DNA of 14,304 nucleotides from Bacillota bacterium (lineage in GTDB: Bacteria; Bacillota; Clostridia; Lachnospirales; Lachnospiraceae), in contig JAEZGY010000039.1 of assembly GCA_023416695.1 (NCBI GenBank), forward strand, positions 1-14,304, written 5' to 3'. Position numbers and translations under genes: made by a program. Positions 1-7,800 of this stretch are shown in pieces. The first letter of the stretch is position 1; the number at the start of each line of letters is the position of its first letter. Under the pieces are notes generated by a model that was not told the origin of the DNA, ran no database searches, and worked only from the letters and a program-made list of their open reading frames with translations.

Positions 1-349
<349 letters not shown>

Positions 350-385
350 ATAAATGAGAAAATGGATGTAATACAATGTGTAGTT

Positions 386-405
386 TTTAAGGTATAAACC
401 TTAAA
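386..405 (+). other. Hairpin in the 23S-tRNA spacer
   Basis: TTTAAGGT (386-393) and ACCTTAAA (398-405) form a perfect 8-bp stem with a 4-nt loop (ATAA). The sequence after it is not a clean T-run, so it is more likely a processing or spacing structure in the rRNA-tRNA transcript than an efficient terminator. The rest of the 350-419 spacer shows nothing recognisable. Confidence 0.5.
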
Positions 406-419
406 TAGTCTTATAATTT

Positions 420-491
420 TCCTCGATAGCTCAATGGTAGAGCACACGGCTGTTAACCGTGGGGTTGTTGGTTCGAGCCCAACTCGGGGAG
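420..491 (+). tRNA. tRNA-Asn (GTT)
   Basis: A complete cloverleaf can be drawn. The acceptor stem pairs TCCTCGA (420-426) with TCGGGGA (484-490), and the discriminator is G491. The anticodon stem is CACGG/CCGTG with loop CTGTTAA, giving anticodon GTT at 452-454. The T-arm is GTTGG-TTCGAGC-CCAAC (467-483). The 3' CCA is not encoded. It lies about 70 bp after the 23S gene with no separate promoter visible, so it is probably co-transcribed with the rRNA. Confidence 0.96.
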
Positions 492-523
492 TTTAATTTT
501 CTAAAACATTAGAAATAATATAC

Positions 524-595
524 GGCTCTATGGTCAAGCGGTTAAGACACCGCCCTTTCACGGCGGTAACAGGGGTTCGAATCCCCTTAGAGTCA
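524..595 (+). tRNA. tRNA-Glu (TTC)
   Basis: The acceptor stem is GGCTCTA (524-530) with TAGAGTC (588-594), including one G-T pair, and the discriminator is A595. The anticodon stem CCGCC/GGCGG encloses loop CTTTCAC, giving anticodon TTC at 557-559. The T-arm is AGGGG-TTCGAAT-CCCCT (571-587). No CCA is encoded. It is the second tRNA of the three-gene cluster. Confidence 0.96.
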
Positions 596-652
596 TATAC
601 TCAATTAATTGTCATATTATAGTAGTTACTTTAATATAATATAATTGAATAC

Positions 653-723
653 GGCGACATGGCCAAGTGGTAAGGCACGGGTCTGCAACACCCTCATCAC
701 CAGTTCAAATCTGGTTGTCGCCT
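653..723 (+). tRNA. tRNA-Cys (GCA)
   Basis: The acceptor stem GGCGACA (653-659) pairs with TGTCGCC (716-722). The discriminator is T723, the U73 expected for tRNA-Cys. The anticodon is GCA at 685-687. The D-stem is GCC/GGC. No CCA is encoded. It is the last gene of the rRNA-tRNA unit and is followed directly by a strong terminator. Its 3' portion, together with that terminator, is duplicated in diverged form at 1692-1750. Confidence 0.96.
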
Positions 724-760
724 CTCTTAGGATCTCTAAATTCTTTTAAAGAATTTAGAG
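702..760 (+). repeat. Direct repeat, left copy (tRNA-Cys 3' end plus terminator)
   Basis: This left copy of a direct repeat spans the T-loop and 3' acceptor strand of the intact tRNA-Cys, its flank and its terminator stem. Aligned without gaps at a constant 990-bp offset, it matches 1692-1750 at 49 of 59 positions by hand count. Sequence immediately to the left (691-700 against 1681-1690) is not similar, so the repeat edge is sharp and lies inside the tRNA T-arm. Confidence 0.9.
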
Positions 761-768
761 ATTTTTTT
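732..768 (+). terminator. Intrinsic terminator of the rRNA-tRNA unit
   Basis: A perfect 12-bp stem, ATCTCTAAATTC (732-743) with GAATTTAGAGAT (751-762), encloses the short loop TTTTAAA and runs into a T-tract at 762-768. It ends transcription of the rRNA-tRNA operon. A diverged copy lies exactly 990 bp downstream. Confidence 0.93.
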
Positions 769-831
769 GTTATTAGAATAATTGGTGTGCACAAACTACT
801 GGAAAATAAAGTTTAATAGTTATATTAAATA

Positions 832-840
832 TGATATTAT
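832..840 (+). promoter_or_regulatory. Candidate extended -10 promoter for the PHP gene
   Basis: TGATATTAT has the TGn extended -10 form followed by TATTAT (835-840). The -35 position holds only TTTAAT (812-817). It lies about 70 bp before the PHP start codon and after the rRNA-unit terminator, so the PHP gene probably has its own promoter. Confidence 0.4.
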
Positions 841-910
841 GGAATTTATGAATAAGATGGAAGTGGTGAAGATATTTCCTCTATCAAATTATAAATAAGG
901 AAGTGGTAGC

Positions 911-1693
911 ATGATTGATGGTCATATTCATATTGAACGAGGAGAATATACATATGAATGGATTAATCAATTCGTTAATAAAGCAGTTGAAAAGCAACTA
1001 GATGAGATTTGGTTTCTTGAGCATTGTTATCGATTTGAAGAATTTGTTCCTATGTACGATTCTGTTTGTGCTTATAGTAACTATATAGATACATGGTTTC
1101 ATAGAGAAGCAGGGGTTCTGAAACTGGAACAATATTTGTCACTTATCAAGCAAATTAGAAATAATCAATTCCCTATTAAGATTAAGTTTGGTCTTGAGAT
1201 ATGCTATTTTAAAGAGTTTGAAGACTTAGTTGCAGAATTAACGAAAGGTAAAGATTTTGATTTTTTGCTGGGTAGCGTTCATTTTGTTGATGATTTTGCT
1301 TTTGACCATAAGGCAGAGCATTGGGATGGGATTAATGTGGATGAAATATATCATAGATATTTTGAAACATCTATTTCACTTGCTCAAAGTGGTATATATG
1401 ACGGTATAGCTCATCCCGATGCGATTAAACTTTTTGGACATAAACCATCCTATTCTCTAACGGAATATTATGATAGTTTAGCAAAGGAGCTTTCTAAAAA
1501 TAATATGTACGCAGAACATAATAGTGGAGTATTTCGACGTTGTCCTAATAAAGAGACACTAGGTATGGATGAAGAAATGCTAAAAATAATGAGAAAGAAT
1601 AATGTGAAAATCATCACAGCATCGGACGCTCATTGCCCTGAAGATGTTGGTGATAACATACTGGAACTTAATAATTGCGTACTATTCAAATAG
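911..1693 (+). CDS. PHP-domain phosphoesterase (histidinol-phosphatase-like)
   Basis: This 260-residue protein belongs to the PHP metallophosphoesterase superfamily and resembles HisK/HisJ-type histidinol-phosphatases, which hydrolyse L-histidinol phosphate. Metal-ligand motifs appear in the expected order: DGHIH (H5, H7), EH (E37-H38), E96, SVH (H124), AHPD (H168), EHN (E202-H203) and SDAH (D239, H241). The ATG at 911 follows AAGGAAG (897-903). No signal peptide or membrane segment is seen, and the length is typical of the family, so the protein looks intact. No his biosynthetic genes are nearby, so the true substrate may be another phosphate ester. The gene is alone between the rRNA-tRNA terminator and a duplicated tRNA-Cys 3' end, and its TAG stop straddles the edge of that repeat. 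This suggests cargo of an integrated or duplicated segment. The superfamily is certain; the substrate is not. Confidence 0.9.
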   Translation: MIDGHIHIERGEYTYEWINQFVNKAVEKQLDEIWFLEHCYRFEEFVPMYDSVCAYSNYIDTWFHREAGVLKLEQYLSLIKQIRNNQFPIKIKFGLEICYFKEFEDLVAELTKGKDFDFLLGSVHFVDDFAFDHKAEHWDGINVDEIYHRYFETSISLAQSGIYDGIAHPDAIKLFGHKPSYSLTEYYDSLAKELSKNNMYAEHNSGVFRRCPNKETLGMDEEMLKIMRKNNVKIITASDAHCPEDVGDNILELNNCVLFK

Positions 1694-1713
1694 TTCAAAT
1701 CGTGTTGTCGCCT
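1692..1713 (+). pseudogene. tRNA-Cys 3' fragment (T-loop and acceptor strand only)
   Basis: AGTTCAAAT (1692-1700) and GTTGTCGCCT (1704-1713) match the T-loop, 3' acceptor strand and discriminator of the intact tRNA-Cys at 702-723. The 5' two-thirds of a tRNA is absent and the remaining T-stem is disrupted, so this cannot be a functional tRNA. It reads as the displaced end of a tRNA after integration, or as a remnant of a decayed tandem tRNA. Confidence 0.82.
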
Positions 1714-1750
1714 CGCTTAGGCATTCTGAAATCTTTTAAAGAGTTTAGAG
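1692..1750 (+). repeat. Direct repeat, right copy (tRNA 3' end plus decayed terminator)
   Basis: This is the right copy of the repeat at 702-760, ungapped, with about 83% identity. It continues through the old terminator. The hairpin 1724-1750 keeps most pairs through G-T wobbles but has an internal A-G mismatch (1731/1743), and the T-tract is broken (GATTTTATTG). It may still act as a weak terminator for the PHP gene. The divergence fits loss of selection on this copy. Confidence 0.88.
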
Positions 1751-1802
1751 GATTTTATTGTAAATAAATATAAGTGATACATAAAGTGTCTAAGGATATG
1801 AT

Positions 1803-1840
1803 TATAATTCTCGGTTTACGAGAGACATTTTCGGTTTACG
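1803..1840 (+). promoter_or_regulatory. Candidate promoter and operator of the XRE gene
   Basis: A perfect TATAAT (1803-1808) is followed by the decamer TCGGTTTACG twice, at 1811-1820 and 1831-1840. The copies are exactly 20 bp apart, close to two helical turns. The first copy also sits in a 5-bp inverted repeat (TCTCG-GTTTA-CGAGA, 1809-1823). No good -35 is seen. Repeats just downstream of a -10, before an XRE regulator, suggest an autoregulatory operator; this is inferred from layout only. Confidence 0.4.
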
Positions 1841-1913
1841 GGCTGTAGTTTTCTGTGTCATATAAGTAGAATAAGACAAAAGAGTTTTTAGAAAGTTCAC
1901 TTTGGAGGTAACT

Positions 1914-3074
1914 ATGGAGAAGAAAACACTAGGTAGTTTTATTGCTGTATTAAGAAAAGCAAATGGAATGACACAGAGGGAAATGGCTGATAGATTATGT
2001 GTATCAGATAAAGCCATCAGTCGTTGGGAACGAGATGAATGCTCACCTGATATAGCTCTTATTCCTGTGATTGCAGAAATGTTTGATATATCCTGTGATG
2101 AATTATTAAAAGGAGAACGTTTTACGGAGTCTCGTCAGAGCATAAAAAGTACGGAAAAAGTTGATAAACAGATAAAGCACTTATTAAATACTGCTTTATC
2201 TCGTTATAAGGCTGCAATCTATATAGCTATGGCGGGAGTAGCAGTAGGTGAGATTTTATTATTTGCTATATCATATGGTTTCTATAGACCTGTGGTTGGA
2301 TTTGCAACTCTTATGATTTTTGTTGTTTGTAGTGTAATAGTAACCTTACTCTCCCTTAATCGACTTAATATACAGACAAAGAATAGTGAATTGATGGATA
2401 GTATAGATAAAACGTATATGGAAATGTTCTATAAAACAAAGTTTTTACTAACATATTATAGTTTATTTATTAGTGCTATGGCTATAGTATGGAGTTTGCC
2501 GCTTGTTATTGTAAGAGATAAATATATAGTAGATAGTGTAATATCTTTTATTAGATACTTGGTATTGGTTCCTGCTTTTGCGTACGGAACATTAATCCTA
2601 TTCGGTATTACATATAGACTCTGTAAATATTTCTTTTTAGGGAAAAGCTATATTACCACGTATGATAAAAGCCTAAAATATCTTAATATAACACAATTTG
2701 TAGGAACTTCTTTGATGCTAATAGTGACATCTTTAATACTTAAATTTTTTTCTGTACATCTAGCAAATTGGATGGAGATAGGCCTATTAATAATGTGTAT
2801 AGCTGTCCCTTTAGTTGCTGTTATTGTAGTATGCATGAAGAAAAAGCTAAATTTAAGGTTATCTGTATTAGTAGGAGCAAGAAATATAGGTTTTATATGT
2901 TCATTTTTAGTATTAATGGATGCGTTTAGAAGAAGAGAATTCTATATAGTAGAAAGCAAGATTACTGTTATTCAAACAGGGATAAACCCAGTCAATGTAG
3001 TAATTGCAGTATTTATTTTATACTCTGTAACCGCACTCTACCTCCTACTTAAAAAATATTGGGTGAAGTACTAA
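1914..3074 (+). CDS. Membrane-anchored XRE-family transcriptional regulator
   Basis: The protein has 386 residues. Residues 7-65 form an XRE/Cro-type helix-turn-helix that includes TQREMADRLCVSDKAISRWE, and DELLKGER closes the DNA-binding domain. After a charged linker (about 66-98) come roughly eight hydrophobic segments, near 100-121, 126-147, 177-200, 210-232, 258-279, 285-307, 318-335 and 359-380. The DNA-binding domain should therefore be tethered to the cytoplasmic face of the membrane. I chose ATG 1914 because GGAGG (1904-1908) sits 5 nt before it; a longer reading from TTG 1902 would place the ribosome site inside the gene. Such one-protein regulators are common in Bacillota, but the signal is usually unknown. 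Tandem decamers upstream suggest autoregulation. Targets may include the two genes downstream on the same strand, but this is inference. Confidence 0.9.
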   Translation: MEKKTLGSFIAVLRKANGMTQREMADRLCVSDKAISRWERDECSPDIALIPVIAEMFDISCDELLKGERFTESRQSIKSTEKVDKQIKHLLNTALSRYKAAIYIAMAGVAVGEILLFAISYGFYRPVVGFATLMIFVVCSVIVTLLSLNRLNIQTKNSELMDSIDKTYMEMFYKTKFLLTYYSLFISAMAIVWSLPLVIVRDKYIVDSVISFIRYLVLVPAFAYGTLILFGITYRLCKYFFLGKSYITTYDKSLKYLNITQFVGTSLMLIVTSLILKFFSVHLANWMEIGLLIMCIAVPLVAVIVVCMKKKLNLRLSVLVGARNIGFICSFLVLMDAFRRREFYIVESKITVIQTGINPVNVVIAVFILYSVTALYLLLKKYWVKY

Positions 3075-3097
3075 TCCATAGCGCATTTTGTCTGTTT

Positions 3098-3136
3098 ATG
3101 GTAATATAAAAATACATAGATATGATAGCTTACCAT
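3098..3136 (+). repeat. Inverted repeat before the unknown gene
   Basis: ATGGTAA (3098-3104) and TTACCAT (3130-3136) form a 7-bp inverted repeat with 25 bp between. It sits in the 85-bp gap between the XRE gene and the next gene, just before that gene's ribosome site at 3148-3153. It may be an operator or an RNA hairpin. No convincing promoter is visible here. Confidence 0.35.
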
Positions 3137-3159
3137 GACTGAGAGATGGAGGTAGCCTT

Positions 3160-4023
3160 ATGTCCACCCATAGAATTTATTTTAATGCGAGGAACTGGGA
3201 GTTTAATAAGAATAGCGTAGATAACATAGGAGAACGTTGCTTTATTAGTGGACTCTACGGACAATTAGAGGAAGTTTTTATCATCGGGTCTAGGAATAAT
3301 TCTCGGACAGAATTAGTATCTAAACCTATGATGTTAGAAAAGAATCGGTTATATCACATATGCTTTTGGGTAAAGGATGGAGAGAAGGAAGAAGGTAGTG
3401 AAGTTTGTGAACTTCATGTTATTTTTGATGGAAAGACTGAGGAAGTATTTCGCTATAGGCTAAATGGAGGTTTTATCAATCCAATAAAGGTTTTGGAAGG
3501 CTGGCGGTTATACGATTTATTTTTTGAAACGAAGAGTAATGGAGTGACTCAATTAAAGTTTGTGGTGGAGCATTCTGCAGTGACCATTATGCGTGCTTCT
3601 GATCCAGAAGATTATGTAAAGTTACCAGATGATAGGGATACTATGAATAAACTATCAGCAGAGAAGAAGTTAGCTAAAGGAGTTAGGAGAAATCCATTAG
3701 ATTTTGGCCCTACTACAGTTGGCTCAAACGAGAGCAAATCCACATCTAATAATCTACCACAGCATACATACTTAACACAGAATGAGATTGAGGCAAGAAA
3801 CCTATATCAACAAATTCTCAGTAAGTTGGAGGATGGTGTTATTCAACAGAAAATTGTGGATGACATTGTGTCTCAGTTAGTAGAACAAATCGAGAAAAAA
3901 ATAAATTTAGATAGCTTGCTTAAAGAATTATCTGAGTCAATTCCTGTTGACCAGTTACAGAAGGATATTAAAAATGTGATAAAAGAGCGTATTAAGCAAG
4001 ATAGCAAGAATAAAGAAAGCTAA
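3160..4023 (+). CDS. Hypothetical protein, beta-rich N-terminus and helical C-terminus
   Basis: I do not recognise this 287-residue protein. The ATG at 3160 follows a strong GGAGGT (3148-3153). Residues 1-150 alternate short hydrophobic and polar stretches with many aromatic residues (for example YHICFWVKDGE and WRLYDLFFETKSNG), which suggests a beta-sandwich of the carbohydrate-binding or lectin type. Residues 150-205 are polar and probably disordered (SNESKSTSNN). Residues 206-283 look like amphipathic helices, perhaps a coiled coil (for example IVSQLVEQIEKKI). There is no signal peptide or transmembrane segment, so it is probably cytoplasmic, which is odd for a carbohydrate-binding fold. 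It lies 85 bp after the XRE gene on the same strand. Function is unknown; the fold assignment is a reading of the residue pattern only. Confidence 0.85.
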   Translation: MSTHRIYFNARNWEFNKNSVDNIGERCFISGLYGQLEEVFIIGSRNNSRTELVSKPMMLEKNRLYHICFWVKDGEKEEGSEVCELHVIFDGKTEEVFRYRLNGGFINPIKVLEGWRLYDLFFETKSNGVTQLKFVVEHSAVTIMRASDPEDYVKLPDDRDTMNKLSAEKKLAKGVRRNPLDFGPTTVGSNESKSTSNNLPQHTYLTQNEIEARNLYQQILSKLEDGVIQQKIVDDIVSQLVEQIEKKINLDSLLKELSESIPVDQLQKDIKNVIKERIKQDSKNKES

Positions 4024-4098
4024 GGAGAGGATAATATATAGTAGAGATATTGGACAAGATTTATAAGTAGGATGATAAATCTATCCTTTGGGGGGCTT

Positions 4099-4140
4099 AT
4101 GTCAGAGTCTGATTTTATTAAGATTAAGTTATATATGTAA
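4099..4140 (+). CDS. Possible 13-codon micro-ORF upstream of the PepSY gene
   Basis: An ATG at 4099 follows a run of six G (4090-4095) and opens a 13-codon frame (MSESDFIKIKLYM) that stops at 4140, before the PepSY ribosome site. It could be a leader peptide, but the G-run is a poor ribosome site and the size gives no statistical support. Otherwise the 4024-4173 gap shows only a small hairpin, AGGAT/ATCCT (4069-4087). Confidence 0.15.
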   Translation: MSESDFIKIKLYM

Positions 4141-4173
4141 AATCGGAGTTCATGAAAGGAGCCTATATAATTA

Positions 4174-4827
4174 ATGAAAATAAGAAATATGTTTGCAACA
4201 CCTATAAAGGCAGTTATTACGGTGCTCTCTATTGTAGTTGCCGTAGCTTTAATTGTTTTAATATTTATTTCTGTAGCAAGAGGAAGGGCTGAAAGTAAGG
4301 CAATAGGTAAAGCTGCGGCTGAGACAGTAGCCCTAAAAGATGCTGGGTATGATGTATCCCAAGTTAGATTAGAGCGAACAGAATTTGAGATGGAGAATGG
4401 ACAGTATGTATATGATGTAAACTTTAAAGTAGATGGTGAGGAGTATGAATACTGGGTTGATGCATATAAGGGAACCATTCTTGCCAGAGAGACAGAGCAT
4501 GGTGGCAGATTATATAATAACGATAGGAATAACCCTACAACAAGCCCTATGATAAGTCCTACAACAGGGCTGTCAAGTAATCAACCAAGCCAAAGCCCAG
4601 GGCAGAATAACAAAGCAACCATTTCATTAGAAACAGCAAAATCAATTGCAGTGTCGGATGCAGATTTATCGATTTCCGATGTGAATTTTTATGAGACTAA
4701 GTTAGAAAATGATAATGGAAGATTGGAGTATGAAATCGATTTCTACTATAATAATATTGAGTACGATTATACCATAGATGCTACAACTGGAAGTATAATT
4801 TCTTATGACTCAGAATCATATCAGTAA
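4174..4827 (+). CDS. Membrane-anchored protein with two PepSY domains
   Basis: The protein has 217 residues. A hydrophobic segment at about 11-33, after a short positively charged N-terminus, acts as a membrane anchor or uncleaved signal. Two PepSY-type repeats follow, at about 40-106 and 148-212. Each has an early helix and then strands ending in a similar motif: YEYWVDAYKGTILARE in the first, YDYTIDATTGSIISYD in the second. A Pro/Ser/Thr-rich linker (about 119-145) joins them, as in many cell-surface proteins of Gram-positives. PepSY domains are associated with inhibition of, or interaction with, secreted proteases; the partner here is unknown. ATG 4174 follows AAAGGAG (4155-4161) at a rather long 12-nt spacing. 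A strong terminator follows. Confidence 0.88.
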   Translation: MKIRNMFATPIKAVITVLSIVVAVALIVLIFISVARGRAESKAIGKAAAETVALKDAGYDVSQVRLERTEFEMENGQYVYDVNFKVDGEEYEYWVDAYKGTILARETEHGGRLYNNDRNNPTTSPMISPTTGLSSNQPSQSPGQNNKATISLETAKSIAVSDADLSISDVNFYETKLENDNGRLEYEIDFYYNNIEYDYTIDATTGSIISYDSESYQ

Positions 4828-4829
4828 AT

Positions 4830-4874
4830 AAAAGAATCCCTGTAGGAGTAGAACACTCCTGCAGGGATTCTTTT
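4830..4874 (+). terminator. Bidirectional terminator between convergent genes
   Basis: A 20-bp stem pairs 4830-4849 with 4855-4874 around a 5-nt loop. On the plus strand the only imperfection is a T-G wobble (4843/4861). The outer A4/T4 pairs supply short U-tracts on both strands, so it can end both the PepSY transcript (plus) and the c-di-GMP gene transcript (minus, stop codon at 4889). Confidence 0.93.
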
Positions 4875-4888
4875 GTAAGTTAAACTTT

Positions 4889-7800
4889 TTATTTAACGTT
4901 TGGGTAATAAGTTTGCTCATACTCTTCTATTGGCATAGGCTTTGCAAATAGATATCCTTGCGCAATGTCGCAGTTGATAGAACTCAAGAAATCAGCCTGC
5001 TCCTCAGTTTCTACACCCTCTGAAACAATGGTCATATGAAGATCTTGCGCCATACGAACAATATTAGTGATAACAATACGCTCACGCTCAGTAGAGGTAC
5101 CTTGTTGGAAGAAATCCTTATCAAGTTTCAGTTCATCAAATGGTAATGTACGAAGGAGATTTAATGAGGACAAACCAGAGCCAAAGTCATCCATACTAAT
5201 AATAAAGCCCATTTTATGAAGCTGGAACAATATTGAGAACATGTGACCAGAGTTTTCTTGAAGAGCACTTTCCGTTAGCTCTATTTCAAGGTAATGAGTT
5301 GGTACCTGATACTTATCCACAATATCTTTTAGTTTAGTAAGGACATCATTGTTCCCTAAGTGAAGCCTAGACATATTAACTGAAACCGGATACACGTCTT
5401 GCTTTGCATCTAACATTTTTCGAATGTGTATACAGGTTTGCTCAAATACAAAATAGTCTAATTTTATAATAAATTGATTTTCTTCAAAAATAGGTATGAA
5501 TTCGCTTGGAGAAATCATGCCCTTCGTTGGATGTTGCCAACGAACCAGAGCTTCAGCACCGCAGATTTCTTTGTTTTTAAGATATACCTTTGGTTGCATA
5601 AATACCATAAAATGATCGCTTGCTAAGGATATTTCCATTAAGTCTTCAATTTCTTTTTGCTTAACCAAATCGCTTTTCATAGCATCATTAAAGAAGGCAT
5701 ATCTTGATTTATGTCGGTTTGTTATACTCTTTCGTGCAATATTTGCACGGTCGATAAGGATGGAGAGGCTAAGGTTATCGTAGATTGGACATAAACCAAT
5801 GATGATGGAAACACGATAATTTTCATTTTTGGTCTTAGGGATTTGATTCATAATGTCATGAAGTACACGAATTTTACCTAAAAAGTGTTTCGGATTATTA
5901 TAGTTAAATAAACCTACGAATTTATCTGCATTTACTCGGCCAAAGCATTCATCAAAATCCATAATGGATTTTAAGGCGTTGGCAAATTCAATGAGTAAGC
6001 GGTCACCTTCTGTATAGCCATAGGTGTCATTAAACAGCTTAAATTTATTAATATCAGAATAAAGCAGTACATACTTAGTATTTGGGTTACTGTAAATTAA
6101 TCTATTAGCATAATCAGTAAAGGCTGTAAGATTATTGGCATTAGTTAGTGGGTCGGTACGCTGTAGTTTATCGGCTTTTGCCTGAGCCCGTATATTGAAT
6201 ATATATCCACCTAGTATCTTAGTAATAAGGGAAATAGAGTCTACCTCAGACTCATTCCAGATTCGTTCCTTGTCTTGATAGGTAAATACGATATAACCAA
6301 GAGACTGACCATTATTACTAATACCACATACTAGGAACCCATTAATTTTGTATTTCTTTAAGAGTCCGGCTAGGGAAGGACTTCTTTGCCTTAAATCTGA
6401 CAAGGTACTACAGAAGTAGATGTTGTTATTCTCAATATTGTATAAGTCTAATGTCTGCATAGTAGAAGGAAGAATCTCAAAGTCTATGTCCATATCAGGA
6501 TTGCTTTCCATTCGCCATTTGTATGTATAGGAGTCATTTGTGTCATCTTCACTTTTTTCCACTACTGCAATATAGTAGAAATCATAATAGGAGCCAATGA
6601 TACCCAAGATCATGTTAATGGAAGATTCAATATCTCTAGCATCAAAAAGGATTTCTACTGCATTGGTAATGAGGGAGGAATCAATAATACTCTGATTTGT
6701 TGGTTGATAATTATTTCTGGTCCGTATCTCATCCATAACCTCACTATAATCTACATAGCTCATAAAGGCGCTATTGTATAGATTTACTTGATTGGAACCA
6801 TGTTCTTTTGAGTAGGCTAAAGCAATCTTTGCTTTGTTTATTAAAATTTCTACACTACTACCATCTACTGGGTAGAGGGAGAGTCCTACACTGCCACTAA
6901 TATGATTTGATTCGTCTTGCTTTTTAAAGGTATCCTGGAGAATAGATAAAAGCTCCTTACCTTTATTTATCGCATCGGAAGCGGACGAAATATCTGGCAG
7001 ATAAACCAGGAAGGAGTCACCACCTACACGGCATAATATGTTGTTATCAGCTTTAAAATGCTTGGATAGACGAGAAGCCAATTCTACAAGTAAGGCATCA
7101 CCAAATACATATCCATATGTAGTATTAATTTCCTTAAAATTGTCTATATCCAATATAAGCAGCGCATGAATCCTAGACTCAGCTTCAAAAGAGATTAATT
7201 CGGCAATTTTCTCATCTGCTGTTTGCTTATTATATAACTTTGTTAAGGAATCCATTTCTCTCGCTGCTTTAATTTGCTCCAGAGTACGTTTCTCAGCATC
7301 AATATTGATGGATTGTCCAATGGCTAAGATTGGCTGGTCATTGTTATCCTTAATGGTAGTGGAAGTTATTTCGAACCATTTGTAAGTCTCTGTGATATCC
7401 TTCGCTCGTATCTCTACAGTGATACTCTTATTGCCGCTTATCATTTTCTCATAGAAGTCCAGTATCGTCTCCATGTCATCAGGATAGATTAAATCAGAGT
7501 TTTTGATGTATTCTCTATAATGTTCTGTAATTGCCAATGGAGTTAAAATTCCCTGGTCTGGATCTGATTTTGTTAGTACATCATTTTTAATATCGTATTC
7601 CCACAGAACACCATTTACAAGCTCAAAAGCGGTCTCATAGCATGCTTTTTCTAATAGTAAACGGTTGTAGTTCTTTCCATTTCTTATGTTAATAAAACAC
7701 TGCACTGCCAGTACAAGAAAAAGTAAAACAGCAATGATAACAATGACTGAATTATAAAGTGAACGAGAGGCAGAGCTTAAGATGGAAATCTGGCTAACTG

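Noticed and set aside
848..898. 16-codon frame (MNKMEVVKIF...) before the PHP gene
   Set aside because: There is no ribosome site and chance alone explains a frame of this size.
4020..4478. Minus-strand 152-codon frame
   Set aside because: It overlaps the 5' part of the PepSY gene, which has a membrane anchor, two domain repeats and a ribosome site; the antisense frame has none of these.
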